The notes under the pieces are model-generated. The model saw only the letters and a list, made by a program, of their open reading frames with translations, had not been told where the DNA came from and did no database searches. Position numbers and translations under genes: made by a program. 64,000 bases of DNA, taken from Streptomyces lanatus (GTDB taxonomy: Bacteria > Actinomycetota > Actinomycetes > Streptomycetales > Streptomycetaceae). Location of the stretch: positions 1 to 64,000 of the forward strand of contig NZ_BNBM01000016.1 in assembly GCF_014655715.1 (NCBI RefSeq), read 5' to 3'. Shown in pieces: positions 15,818-23,952 of this stretch. The number at the start of each line of letters is the position of its first letter. Within the stretch, counting starts at the first letter, position 1.

Positions 15818-17203
15818 GTGACCGACCCACAGCACCCCGGCTCGCGAACGCCGCCGCCCTCGACCGACTCGCACGGCCGGGCGGAGTGGACGGACGTGAG
15901 GCCCCCGGACGAAGACCATCCCGGGCCGGACGCGGCCCCCTCGCCGCCCCGCACCGCGTCCGCTGCCGAGGGTCACCCCGCTGCTGCTGCCGCCGGCAAC
16001 TCCGAGGCCCTCTCGGACGACGATCGTCGTGGCCCGGACGCGGTCCCCTCGCCGACCCGCACCGCGTCGGCTGCCGCTGGCAATTCCGCGGCTCCCTCGG
16101 GCGGCAACCGTCGTGGCCCGGACGGGGTCCCCTCGCTGAGCCGCACCGTGTCTGCTGCCGAGGGTCACCCCGCGTCGGCTTCCGCCGACCACGCCGCAGC
16201 CCTGGCGAACGACGACCATCCCGGTCCGGATGCGGTCCCCTCGCCGCCCCACCCCGCCCCTGCTACCGCTGCCCACCCCGCAGCCCCCTCCCCAGTCCAC
16301 CCCACCCCCTCCACCGCAGGCTCCCACCCCGGCCTAGGCCAACCCCGTGGCCCCTCCTTCCTCCCCGGCCGCCGCCCCGGCCCTCTCGCCCCGCCGCCCC
16401 AGAAACACGCCGCACCCACCCCGCCCGCCGCCACCCCCACCCACCCGCGCCCCACAAGCCCCCGCCCACCGCGCACCACCCGCACCACCACCCGCCCCCT
16501 GATCACCATGATCCTCGCCGCAGTCCTGGCGGGCGGAGCCGCCGGATACGCGGCCGGGGCGCTCGGCGGCGACGACAACCCCGCCGCCCCGGCCGCCTCC
16601 GGCGATCTGGAGGCCGTGGCCGCGCGGGTTCTGCCCAGTGTGGTCTCGGTGCGGACCGACGACGGACAGGGTTCCGGGTTCGTCTTCGACGAGCGGGGGA
16701 GGATTCTTACCAACGCCCATGTCGTGGCGGGGAGTTCGCGTGTGTCCGTCGAGTTGCAGGACGGCCGCAGGCTCAGCGCGGAGGTGGTCGGCGATGACCC
16801 CGCGCACGATGTCGCCGTACTGGAACCGGAGACCTCGCGTGGGCTGCGGGCCGCCGAGCTCGCGACCGGTACCAATACCCGGCCCGCCGTCGGTGACACG
16901 GTCCTCGCGATCGGCTCCCCGCTCGGCCTCAGCGGCACCGTCACCTCCGGCATCGTCAGCGCCCTCGACCGCTCCGTGCGTCTCGGCGACGACGGCGGCC
17001 AGCGCCGCGCCCTCCAGACCGACGCCTCGATCAACCCCGGCAACTCCGGCGGACCCCTGGTCGACGACGAGGGACGGGTCATCGGCATCAACACGGCCAT
17101 CGCGACGTTGGACCAGCAGAGGGCCGGATCCATCGGCATCGGCTTCGCCATCCCCGTGGCCGACGCGGCGACCGCCGCCCGCACCATCATCGACGGAGGA
17201 TGA
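15818..17203 (+). CDS. Membrane-anchored trypsin-like (HtrA/DegP-type) serine protease, no PDZ domain
   Basis: 461 residues from GTG 15818, eight bases after GAGGAG. The first 220 residues are a Pro/Ala/Asp-rich cytoplasmic stretch with four loose repeats of about 30 residues built on GPDAVPSPPRTASAAEGHPA. One membrane helix follows (LITMILAAVLAGGAAGYAAGAL), then a protease domain outside the cell. The triad is visible: His in TNAHVV, Asp in AHDVAVLE, Ser in NPGNSGGPL. The sequence ends at AARTIIDGG, so there is no PDZ domain. It may trim misfolded or signal proteins at the membrane. The response-regulator gene begins 13 bp downstream, linking the protease to that two-component system. Confidence 0.88.
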   Translation: MTDPQHPGSRTPPPSTDSHGRAEWTDVRPPDEDHPGPDAAPSPPRTASAAEGHPAAAAAGNSEALSDDDRRGPDAVPSPTRTASAAAGNSAAPSGGNRRGPDGVPSLSRTVSAAEGHPASASADHAAALANDDHPGPDAVPSPPHPAPATAAHPAAPSPVHPTPSTAGSHPGLGQPRGPSFLPGRRPGPLAPPPQKHAAPTPPAATPTHPRPTSPRPPRTTRTTTRPLITMILAAVLAGGAAGYAAGALGGDDNPAAPAASGDLEAVAARVLPSVVSVRTDDGQGSGFVFDERGRILTNAHVVAGSSRVSVELQDGRRLSAEVVGDDPAHDVAVLEPETSRGLRAAELATGTNTRPAVGDTVLAIGSPLGLSGTVTSGIVSALDRSVRLGDDGGQRRALQTDASINPGNSGGPLVDDEGRVIGINTAIATLDQQRAGSIGIGFAIPVADAATAARTIIDGG

Positions 17204-17216
17204 CAGGGGGCAGATC

Positions 17217-17885
17217 ATGCGACTGCTGGTGGTCGAGGACGAGGAGGACCTGGTCGTCGCGCTCAAGGTCGGCCTGGTCAGAGGCGGCTACGCCGTCGAC
17301 GTCGCCCCGGACGTCGACACCGCCACCGAGAAGCTCGCCGTCAACGACTACGACCTCGTCCTGCTGGACCTGAACCTCCCCGACGGCGACGGCTTCACGG
17401 TCTGCCGCGCCATCCGCGCCACCCCCGGCGGGCCCCGCATCCTGATGCTGACCGCCCGCGACCGCCTCGCCGACCGGGTACGCGGCCTCGACGAGGGCGC
17501 CGACGACTACCTCGTCAAACCCTTCGCCCTGCCCGAACTCCTCGCCCGCATCCGCGCACTCCTGCGCCGCGAGGACGGCGGCACCGCGGTCGTCGAGGTC
17601 GGCGAACTCCGCCTGGACACCGCCCGCTTCGAGGCCCACCGAGGGGAGCGCCGGCTTCCGCTCACACCCAAGGAGTTCGCCGTACTGCACTATCTGATGA
17701 CCCGCCCGGGCCGCGTCGTCCCCGCCGAGGAACTCCTGGAACATGTCTGGGACGAGAACGCCGACCCCTTCACCAACACGGTGCGCGTGACGGTCGGCTC
17801 GCTGCGCCGGAAGGTCACCGGTGAGGAGGAGCCGCTGATCGAGACGGTGATACGGCAGGGCTACCGGCTGAAGGAGACGCCATGA
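17217..17885 (+). CDS. OmpR/PhoB-type response regulator
   Basis: 222 residues. Receiver domain 1-115 with acidic pocket E7-D8, phosphorylated Asp D51 (VLLDLNLPDGDG) and Lys K101 (LVKPFALPEL). The winged-helix DNA-binding domain covers about 125-220 with RRLPLTPKEFAVLHYLMTRPGRVV and FTNTVRVTVGSLRRKV. The open frame extends far upstream through the protease gene in another reading frame; ATG 17217, after CAGGGGG, gives the natural N-terminus. The ATGA overlap with the kinase gene shows they form a cognate pair. Target promoters are unknown, though the MoxR-protease unit itself is a candidate. Confidence 0.93.
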   Translation: MRLLVVEDEEDLVVALKVGLVRGGYAVDVAPDVDTATEKLAVNDYDLVLLDLNLPDGDGFTVCRAIRATPGGPRILMLTARDRLADRVRGLDEGADDYLVKPFALPELLARIRALLRREDGGTAVVEVGELRLDTARFEAHRGERRLPLTPKEFAVLHYLMTRPGRVVPAEELLEHVWDENADPFTNTVRVTVGSLRRKVTGEEEPLIETVIRQGYRLKETP

Positions 17886-19102
17886 AGCGACCGTCGCCGA
17901 GGATCCGGCTCCCCGCCTTCACCCACACCATCCGCTTCCGCCTCACCGTCCTGTACTCCGGCCTCCTCTTCGTCCTCACCGCCCTCGTCCTCGGCGGCAC
18001 CTACCTCGCCGTCGAGCGCACCGGCGAGGCGCACCCCGTCACCAAGCAGTTCTCCGTCACCAAGATCGTGAACGGCAAGGAGGTGGGCGAGTTCGACGCG
18101 GTCAAGGTCGCCGAGGTCGAGGCCGCCGTGAACTACGAGACCCTCGCCAATCTGCGCCGCTTCTCCTTCGCCGTCCTCGGCGGTGTCGCCGCCGCCAGCC
18201 TCGCCCTCGGCTGGATCCTCTCCGGCCGCGCCCTGCGCCCGGTCCGCGCCATCTCCCGCACCGCCGCCGAGATCCAGGCCACCGACCTCTCCCAGCGCAT
18301 CCACCTGAAGGGCCCGAAGGACGAGCTGCGCGACCTCGCCGACACCGTCGACTCCATGCTCGACCGCCTCGACGAGGCCTTCCGCGCCCAACGCCAGCTC
18401 ATCGACGACGCCTCCCACGAACTGCGCAGCCCGCTCGCCATCATCCGCGCCAATCTGGACGCCGTACTGACCGCCGAGGAGTCCGACGAGGCGGAGCGCC
18501 GCACCGCCGCCCGCAGCGTCGACCGTGCGACCACCCGGATGACCCGGCTCGTCGAGGACCTCCTCGCCACCGCCCGCCGCAACGCACCCGCCCTCGCCGA
18601 CGCCGACGTCGATCTGGCCGCCGCGGCCGACGAGGCCTGCGAGGAGTTCACGCCGCTCGCCACCGACCGCGGACTCACCCTGCGCCGCCGCCTCTCACCC
18701 GGCCTGACCGTCTTCGGCGACCACGACGCCCTGCGCCGGGCCGTCGGCAACCTGCTCTCCAACGCCGTACGACTGGCTCCGCCGGGTACGGCCATCACGG
18801 TGGCCGCCGGTCGCACAGGCGCCTGGCTGTGGGCCGCGGTACGGGACGAGGGCCCGGGCATCCTCGACGACGACCAGGTCCATGTCTTCGACCGTTTCTG
18901 GCGGGCGAAGGGGAACGGCGGCCATCGGGACCGGCACGCGGGGCTGGGCCTGGCGATCGTCAGGCAGATCGTGGAGTCGCACGGGGGGCAGGTGCGGCTG
19001 TTCTCGAAGGTGGGGGAGGGGTCGACCTTCGTGCTGTGGCTGCCGGCGCCGGGAGCGGAGCACACGAACGGCGGGCCGCCCAAGGGGCAACCCGCCGTGT
19101 GA
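17882..19102 (+). CDS. Membrane sensor histidine kinase
   Basis: 406 residues. Two helices (about 20-42 and 95-113) enclose a short extracytoplasmic loop of some 50 residues; HAMP follows (LRPVRAISRTAAEIQ ... DELRDLADTVDSMLDRLD), then the dimerisation helix with phospho-acceptor H179 (DDASHELRSPLAII), and an ATPase domain with NLLSNAVRLAPPG, RDEGPGI, HVFDRFWRA and GLGLAIVRQIVESHGG. It should phosphorylate the regulator encoded just upstream. The short sensor loop may detect a membrane or envelope state and not a soluble ligand. The gene is convergent with the acyltransferase at 19114. Confidence 0.93.
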   Translation: MKRPSPRIRLPAFTHTIRFRLTVLYSGLLFVLTALVLGGTYLAVERTGEAHPVTKQFSVTKIVNGKEVGEFDAVKVAEVEAAVNYETLANLRRFSFAVLGGVAAASLALGWILSGRALRPVRAISRTAAEIQATDLSQRIHLKGPKDELRDLADTVDSMLDRLDEAFRAQRQLIDDASHELRSPLAIIRANLDAVLTAEESDEAERRTAARSVDRATTRMTRLVEDLLATARRNAPALADADVDLAAAADEACEEFTPLATDRGLTLRRRLSPGLTVFGDHDALRRAVGNLLSNAVRLAPPGTAITVAAGRTGAWLWAAVRDEGPGILDDDQVHVFDRFWRAKGNGGHRDRHAGLGLAIVRQIVESHGGQVRLFSKVGEGSTFVLWLPAPGAEHTNGGPPKGQPAV

Positions 19103-19113
19103 GCCGGTCAGGC

Positions 19114-19788
19114 CTACGCCGCTTCCTTGGCCTTGCTGGCGTACATGTCCACGTACTCCTGCCCGGACAGGCGCATGACCTCCGCCATCACGGAGTCCGT
19201 CACCGCCCGCAGGACGTACCGATCCCGGTCCATGCCCTCGTACCGGGAGAACTCCATCGCCTCACCGAACCGCACCGTCACCTTGCGCGGCCGCGGCATC
19301 CCCGCGCCGCCCGGCTGGATCTTGTCCGTGCCGATCATGGCGAAGGGCACGACCGGCGCACCCGTCATCAGCGTCAGCCGCGCGATGCCGGTACGGCCCC
19401 GGTACAGCCGCCCGTCGGGAGAGCGCGTGCCCTCGGGGTAGATGCCGAAGACCTTGCCCTCCTCCAGGATCCGGCGCCCCGTCATCAGCGCCGCCACCCC
19501 GCCCCGGCCGCCGTCCCGGTCCACCGGGATCATGCCGACGCCGGTGAAGAACCAGGCCATCAGACGGCCCTTGAGGCCCTTGCCGGTGACGTACTCGTCC
19601 TTGCCGATGAAGAAGACCTGACGGTCGCAGACCAGCGGAAGGATCATCGAGTCGATGAACGTGAGGTGGTTGCCGGCCAGGATGACCGGACCGTCGCCCG
19701 GAATGTGCTCCGCGCCCTCCACCTGTGGGCGGAACATCAGGCGCATGATCGGTCCGAGCACTGCCTTGATGAGCGCGAAGCGGGACAA
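19114..19788 (-). CDS. 1-acylglycerol-3-phosphate O-acyltransferase (PlsC family)
   Basis: 224 residues. The acyltransferase motifs are in order: HLTFID (the HX4D catalytic pair, in AGNHLTFIDSMILP), VGMIPVDRDGGR, FGIYPEGTRSPDG and VVPFAMIG. It acylates lysophosphatidic acid or a related lipid at the inner membrane. The frame opens at TTG 19806, but the TTG at 19788 has GGAGGG just ahead of it and gives the natural start SRFALIKAVLGP, so I chose that. The gene is convergent with the histidine kinase and divergent from the phosphodiesterase at 20106. Confidence 0.85.
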   Translation of the reverse strand: MSRFALIKAVLGPIMRLMFRPQVEGAEHIPGDGPVILAGNHLTFIDSMILPLVCDRQVFFIGKDEYVTGKGLKGRLMAWFFTGVGMIPVDRDGGRGGVAALMTGRRILEEGKVFGIYPEGTRSPDGRLYRGRTGIARLTLMTGAPVVPFAMIGTDKIQPGGAGMPRPRKVTVRFGEAMEFSRYEGMDRDRYVLRAVTDSVMAEVMRLSGQEYVDMYASKAKEAA

Positions 19789-20105
19789 CGGGCCCTCCGG
19801 TGTCAAGGGATTCGTATAAGTCTGTGCAGGTGAGGACGATACTCGCGGTTCCGGTGGTCCCGCACATCGGGTGGGCCGACTTCACCGAGGTCTTACTCGC
19901 TATTGACGCGGGTTTACCTGCGGTGACGCGCCGAGGACCGTCCGTAACCCGCCCGCAATGATGTGACGGACATCGCGCCCGATCCCCACGCTCGGCTTTA
20001 CGACATCCGCAGTCCCCGGCGAGTTACGCCCCAGGTCTCCCGGCTGTCATGGACCGGCCCCTACGATCAGCCAGCATCGATGAGGAGAAGGCAGGAAGGG
20101 CGCTC
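19789..20105 (+). promoter_or_regulatory. Divergent control region of acyltransferase and glycerophosphodiesterase
   Basis: 317 bp without a convincing gene. GTTTACCTGCG (19912-19922) resembles the 11-base unit of a Streptomyces PHO box, but the next 11 bases fit it poorly. A -10-like TACGAT is at 20062-20067, followed by a purine-rich leader with AGGAAGGG before the ATG at 20106. Open frames here are short and share no family features. Confidence 0.35.
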
Positions 20106-21272
20106 ATGGGAACCCAGGAGAACGGGCAGACGGCCGACACCGGACGGCGGATGCTTCTCGGCGCGGCCGTGCTCGGCGCGGGCGGCGCGGTCCTCGGCCT
20201 GTCGGGCTCGGCGAAGGCCGCGGAGGCCCGGCATGGAGGTGGCGGCATGAAGAACCTGCCCAAGCCGACGATCATCGGCCACCGCGGTGCCAGCGGCTAC
20301 CGGCCCGAGCACACCCTCGGCTCCTACCAGCTGGCCCTCGACATGGGCGCCGACATCGTCGAGGCGGGCGACCTGGTGCCCACCAGGGACGGCCATCTTG
20401 TCTGCCGCCATGAGCCGGAGATCGGCGGCACGACCGATGTCGCGGACCACCCCGAGTTCGCCGACCGCAGGAAGACGAAGTCCCTCGACGGTGTCGCCAC
20501 CACAGGCTGGTTCACCGAGGACTTCACGCTCGCCGAGCTGAAGACGCTGCGCGCGACCGAGCGCATCCCGGCCAACCGCCCGCACAACACCCTCTACAAC
20601 GGCCGCTGGGAGATCCCCACCTTCGAGGAGGTCCTCAGGTGGCAGGACGAGCAGACCCGTAAGCGCGGCAAGCAGGTCTGGATCTACCCCGAGCTCAAGC
20701 ACCCCACCTACTTCCGCAAGCAGGGCCTCGCCCTGGAGGAGCGGGTCGCCAAGGTGCTGCACAAGTACGGCCGGGACCGGCGGAACTCGCCCGTCATCAT
20801 CCAGTCCTTCGAGCCGACCAGCATCCAGCGCCTGAACAAGCTGGTCGACAACCCGCTGGCGGTCCTGCTCTCCGGCCCGCCGACCAGCCGCCCCTGGGAC
20901 TTCGTGGAGACGGGCGACCCGCGCACCGTCGCCGACCTGATCAAGCCGGCCGGCCTCAGGGAGATCGCCTCCTACGCCCAGGGCATCGGCCCCAGCCTGG
21001 ACCTGATCATCCCGAAGGACGCGAACGGCAACCTCACCACGCCCACCACGCTGGTCGCCGACGCGCACAAGGTCGGCCTGGTCCTGCACCCCTGGACCAT
21101 GCGCAACGAGAACCCCTTCCTGCCGGCGAACTTCCGCAAGGGCACCGACGCGGACGCCTACGGCGATGTCTTCGGCGCCTACAAGGTGTACTTCGCCACC
21201 GGCATCGACGGTGTCTTCACCGACAACCCGGACACCGGTGTCCTGGCCCGCGAGGACTTCGTCAACGGCTGA
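20106..21272 (+). CDS. glpQ1: Secreted glycerophosphodiester phosphodiesterase
   Basis: 388 residues. The N-terminus has a twin-arginine-like signal (DTGRRMLLGAAVLGAGGAVL) ending near an AKAAEA cleavage site. The catalytic domain begins IIGHRGASGYRPEHTLGSY, with the active-site His and metal-binding Glu; DLVPTRDGHLVCRHEPEIGG gives the second His, and a periplasmic-GlpQ insertion (KSLDGVATTGWFTEDFTLAELKTL) is present. It hydrolyses glycerophosphodiesters to glycerol-3-phosphate, recovering phosphate from teichoic-acid or phospholipid material. ATG 20106 has AGGAAGGG upstream. In Streptomyces such genes belong to the phosphate regulon; the PHO box here is only tentative. The symbol is based on remembered synteny, so treat it as probable. 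Confidence 0.88.
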   Translation: MGTQENGQTADTGRRMLLGAAVLGAGGAVLGLSGSAKAAEARHGGGGMKNLPKPTIIGHRGASGYRPEHTLGSYQLALDMGADIVEAGDLVPTRDGHLVCRHEPEIGGTTDVADHPEFADRRKTKSLDGVATTGWFTEDFTLAELKTLRATERIPANRPHNTLYNGRWEIPTFEEVLRWQDEQTRKRGKQVWIYPELKHPTYFRKQGLALEERVAKVLHKYGRDRRNSPVIIQSFEPTSIQRLNKLVDNPLAVLLSGPPTSRPWDFVETGDPRTVADLIKPAGLREIASYAQGIGPSLDLIIPKDANGNLTTPTTLVADAHKVGLVLHPWTMRNENPFLPANFRKGTDADAYGDVFGAYKVYFATGIDGVFTDNPDTGVLAREDFVNG

Positions 21273-21300
21273 GCCCCACGCCCCGGTTGGGGTGACCGTC

Positions 21301-21332
21301 GGCCGCCCGGGCAACCTCCTGCCCGGGCGGCC
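21301..21332 (+). terminator. Hairpin terminator after the phosphodiesterase gene
   Basis: Perfect 13-bp stem: 21301-21313 (ggccgcccgggca) with 21320-21332, loop of six bases, no T-run. It ends 15 bp before the next start codon, so the sigma-like gene needs its own promoter or depends on read-through. Confidence 0.75.
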
Positions 21333-21346
21333 GCGTCGTGCCGCAT

Positions 21347-21853
21347 ATGACGGACGACCTGGTTGCCGCCCTGCGTCCCCTGCTCATCGCCGAGGCCCAC
21401 GCCGAGGCACCCGCCTGTGGAGCGGAGCCGGGCGACCTGGAGCAGGCGGTCTGGCTGCGCCTCCTCGAACGCCTCGACTCGGACGGCCCGCCCGCCGACC
21501 CCCCGGTCTGGCTGCGCAGGGCCGTGCGCTCCGAGGCCCGCCGAAGCCGCCGTACGTCCCGCTTCGAGCGGCCGTACGACAGCGAGCCGGCGGACGAGAA
21601 CGCCGACGGCCCCGAGCATCTCGCCCTCGCCGCCGCCCGCCGCCGCGCCCTGCGTGACGCGGTGCGCCGCCTGCCGGGACGCTGCCCCCGCCTCATGGAG
21701 GCCCTGCTCGCTCCCGAGGACCTGACATACCGGGAAATCGCGGGGGAGTTGGGTATCTCACAGGGCAGTCTCGGCCCGGAACGTTCCAGATGCCTGGGAT
21801 GTCTGCGCCGATTGCTCACACCGGAGGTTGCGGCCCGCAGTGCGCGGGGATAG
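21347..21853 (+). CDS. Sigma-70-like (region 4) regulatory protein
   Basis: 168 residues from ATG 21347 (an in-frame GTG lies three codons earlier). The C-terminal half has a sigma region-4 helix-turn-helix: RRLPGRCPRLMEALLAPEDLTYREIAGELGISQGSLGPERSRC. The N-terminal half, with EPGDLEQAVWLRLLERL and WLRRAVRSEARRSRR, resembles a shortened region 2 of an ECF sigma factor. It is slightly small for a complete ECF sigma, so it may be one with a reduced region 2 or a sigma-like activator. No anti-sigma gene is beside it. No ribosome site is visible and the start follows a hairpin closely. Confidence 0.65.
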   Translation: MTDDLVAALRPLLIAEAHAEAPACGAEPGDLEQAVWLRLLERLDSDGPPADPPVWLRRAVRSEARRSRRTSRFERPYDSEPADENADGPEHLALAAARRRALRDAVRRLPGRCPRLMEALLAPEDLTYREIAGELGISQGSLGPERSRCLGCLRRLLTPEVAARSARG

Positions 21854-21898
21854 GAGTGAGGAACGACAGGTGATCAGGTGAGCGGGAGGCGTGCGCAC

Positions 21899-22396
21899 AT
21901 GGGCATGAGCGTGACCATCTCGGCAGCGACCGAGCAGGACGCGGAGCAGATCTTCAGGCTTCAGTACCTGTGCTTCCAGAGCGAAGCGGCGCTGTACGGC
22001 AATTACCGCATCGACCCGCTGGTCCAAACCTTGGACTCGGTTCGCGCGGAGGTCGCCGCGGACTGTGTCTTCGTGGCCCGGCTGGGCGAGGAGGTGGTCG
22101 GCTCCGTCCGAGGCAGCGTCACCGACGACGGCTCGGCCGCCATCGGCAAGCTCTGCGTCCACCCGCGCCTCCAGGGCCACGGCATCGGAGCCCGCCTGCT
22201 GCGCGCCGCGGAAGCCGCCCTGACCGAGCAGCGTGGAGCCAAGAGGTTCCGCCTCGAAGCGGGCCACCGCAGCGAGGGCAACCTCCGCCTCTACCGCAAG
22301 GTCGGCTATGAGGCGGTGGGCACGTCCAAGGGTGCGGACGGCGTGCCGATGGTCGTCCTGGAGAAGATGGCCGGCGCCTTCGTAGCTACGGCTTGA
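21899..22396 (+). CDS. GNAT-family N-acetyltransferase
   Basis: 165 residues. The acetyl-CoA loop reads CVHPRLQGHGIGARLLRAAE (the R/Q-x-x-G-x-G/A site), preceded by the beta-strand VFVARLGEEVVGSV and followed by FRLEAGHRSEGNLRLYRKVGYE. The acceptor is unknown. ATG 21899 is favoured over GTG 21878 because CGGGAGG stands nine bases before it. Its stop codon lies 11 bp inside the end of the convergent membrane-protein gene, so the two transcripts overlap tail to tail. Confidence 0.82.
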   Translation: MGMSVTISAATEQDAEQIFRLQYLCFQSEAALYGNYRIDPLVQTLDSVRAEVAADCVFVARLGEEVVGSVRGSVTDDGSAAIGKLCVHPRLQGHGIGARLLRAAEAALTEQRGAKRFRLEAGHRSEGNLRLYRKVGYEAVGTSKGADGVPMVVLEKMAGAFVATA

Positions 22397-22802
22397 CGGT
22401 TCGCGCCCGGCGCAGCCAGTAGATGGCCGACAGCGGCAGCAGTACGGGGATGAACAGATATCCCATGCCGTAGTCGGACCACACCGTCGCGTCGGGGAAG
22501 GCCGAGGGGTCCACCAGGGTCCAGGTACCGACGATCAGTACGCCCGCGAGCTCGGCGGCGCAGCACACCAGCGCCGCCCTGCGGGCCGTCTCGCCGCCGC
22601 GTACCAAGGTGTAGGTGATGAAGCCGTACACCACACCCGCCACCGCCGACAGCGAATAGGCGAGCGGCGCCCGGTCGAACTCCGTCGCGATCTGGTACGC
22701 CGAGCGGGACACGGCCCCGACGACCATCACGCCGTACAGCCACACGAGCAGGATCCCGGGTCCGCTGATCAGCCGCGTCGGCTTGCCCTCGGTCACGGCC
22801 AC
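22386..22802 (-). CDS. Small integral membrane protein, unknown function
   Basis: 138 residues with about four helices (GILLVWLYGVMVVGAVSRSAY, AYSLSAVAGVVYGFITYTLV, AALVCCAAELAGVLIVGTWTL, GYLFIPVLLPLSAIYWL) and a basic C-terminus. GTG 22802 lies one base after the stop of the upstream membrane-protein gene, with GGGAGG inside that gene's end, so the pair is translated together. I do not recognise a characterised family. The two proteins probably form one small membrane complex. Confidence 0.75.
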   Translation of the reverse strand: MAVTEGKPTRLISGPGILLVWLYGVMVVGAVSRSAYQIATEFDRAPLAYSLSAVAGVVYGFITYTLVRGGETARRAALVCCAAELAGVLIVGTWTLVDPSAFPDATVWSDYGMGYLFIPVLLPLSAIYWLRRARTVKP

Positions 22803-22803
22803 C

Positions 22804-23163
22804 TCAGCCTCCCCAGATGTCATAGAGCCGTACTTCGAGGACGGCGAGCACCACACCGCCCGCGGCGACGGTCACCGAACCCCACTTGGAGCGTTCGGCC
22901 AGCGACATGAAGCCCGCGGCCGGAATGCACGCGAACGACCCCAGCAGATAGGCGACGAAGATCGTCGTGCCCTGCTCCGGCTTCTCGCCCCGCGCCAGTT
23001 GCACGACCCCGACCACCAGCTGCACCAGGGCCAGCACCGTCACCACGGCCATCCCGATGAAGTGCCAGTCCTTCGTCGGCTGGTCACGGTAGGCCGCCCA
23101 GCCGCACCACGCGGCGAGCAACAGCGCGGCGACCCCGGTCACCAGCGTCAGGGCATCAAACAT
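22804..23163 (-). CDS. Small integral membrane protein, unknown function
   Basis: 119 residues with four helices: ALTLVTGVAALLLAAWCGWAAY, FIGMAVVTVLALVQLVVGVVQL, IFVAYLLGSFACIPAAGFMSL and VTVAAGGVVLAVLEVRLYDIW. No motif suggests a reaction. First of a two-gene minus-strand unit; divergent from the HAD phosphatase gene, whose start lies 70 bp away. It has the look of the conserved actinobacterial integral membrane proteins left unnamed in most annotations. Confidence 0.78.
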   Translation of the reverse strand: MFDALTLVTGVAALLLAAWCGWAAYRDQPTKDWHFIGMAVVTVLALVQLVVGVVQLARGEKPEQGTTIFVAYLLGSFACIPAAGFMSLAERSKWGSVTVAAGGVVLAVLEVRLYDIWGG

Positions 23164-23232
23164 GCGGCGAGCCTATTACGGCCCAAAAGACCTGATGCGG
23201 CCGCCCCCGGACGGCACCGTAGGGTCGGGGGC

Positions 23233-23880
23233 ATGAAGATCCGTGCACAGGCCCTCCTTTTCGACAACGACGGCACCCTCGTCTCCTCCCTCGACTCCGT
23301 GGACCGCTGCTGGGCGCGGTGGGCCGAGGAGTACGGCATCACCGAGGAGTTCGGCAGGGTCGAGCTGCACGGACGTCCGGCCGTCGAGATAGTCGCCGAC
23401 CTGCTGCCCGCCGACGTCGTGCCCGAGGCCCTCGCGCGCATCGAGGCGATGGAGGTCGAGGACGTGCCGAACGGGGGCGTGCACCTGCTGCCCGGCACCA
23501 AGGACTTCCTCGACTCGCTGCCCGCCGACCGCTGGGCCGTCGTCACCTCCGCCACCCGCCGTCTCGCCGAGGCCCGGCTGGACGCCGTCGGCATCCTCCC
23601 CAAGACGATGATCACCGCCGATGACATCACCCGCGGCAAGCCCGACCCCGAGCCCTACCTCCTCGCCGCCCGGGAACTGGGCGTCGACCCGGCCGACTGC
23701 GTCGTCTTCGAGGACGCCCCCGCCGGTCTCGCGTCCGGTCGCGCCGCCGGCATGACCACCGTGGCGTTGACCACAACCCACCAGGCCCACGAGGTCGACG
23801 CCGATCTCGTCGTGAAGGACTTGTCGGCCCTGTCCGCGCTGGTCAACGACGGGGCGGTGGAGATCTCCGTCCGCCGGTGA
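23233..23880 (+). CDS. HAD-superfamily phosphatase (sugar-phosphatase-like)
   Basis: 215 residues. Motif I DNDGTLV carries the nucleophile D11 and acid D13 (here DND, not the usual DxD core FDLDG). Motif II is in VVTSATRRLAEARL, motif III the Lys in TRGKPDPEPYLLAA, motif IV CVVFEDAPAGLASGRAAGM. A helical cap lies between residues 16 and 85. The form is that of subfamily-I enzymes that dephosphorylate hexose phosphates or related metabolites. No Shine-Dalgarno; TAGGGT (23220-23225) lies seven bases before the ATG, consistent with a leaderless mRNA. A strong hairpin follows. Confidence 0.85.
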   Translation: MKIRAQALLFDNDGTLVSSLDSVDRCWARWAEEYGITEEFGRVELHGRPAVEIVADLLPADVVPEALARIEAMEVEDVPNGGVHLLPGTKDFLDSLPADRWAVVTSATRRLAEARLDAVGILPKTMITADDITRGKPDPEPYLLAARELGVDPADCVVFEDAPAGLASGRAAGMTTVALTTTHQAHEVDADLVVKDLSALSALVNDGAVEISVRR

Positions 23881-23889
23881 CGACTGTCC

Positions 23890-23916
23890 ACCGCTGTCCG
23901 CAATGCGGACAGCGGT
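23890..23916 (+). terminator. Terminator hairpin after the HAD gene
   Basis: Perfect 12-bp stem, 23890-23901 (accgctgtccgc) with 23905-23916, loop aat, followed by 'tctt'. It separates the HAD gene from the met leader and transporter unit. Confidence 0.85.
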
Positions 23917-23952
23917 TCTTGGTCAACGCAATACGTCTGATTTACTGATCGC

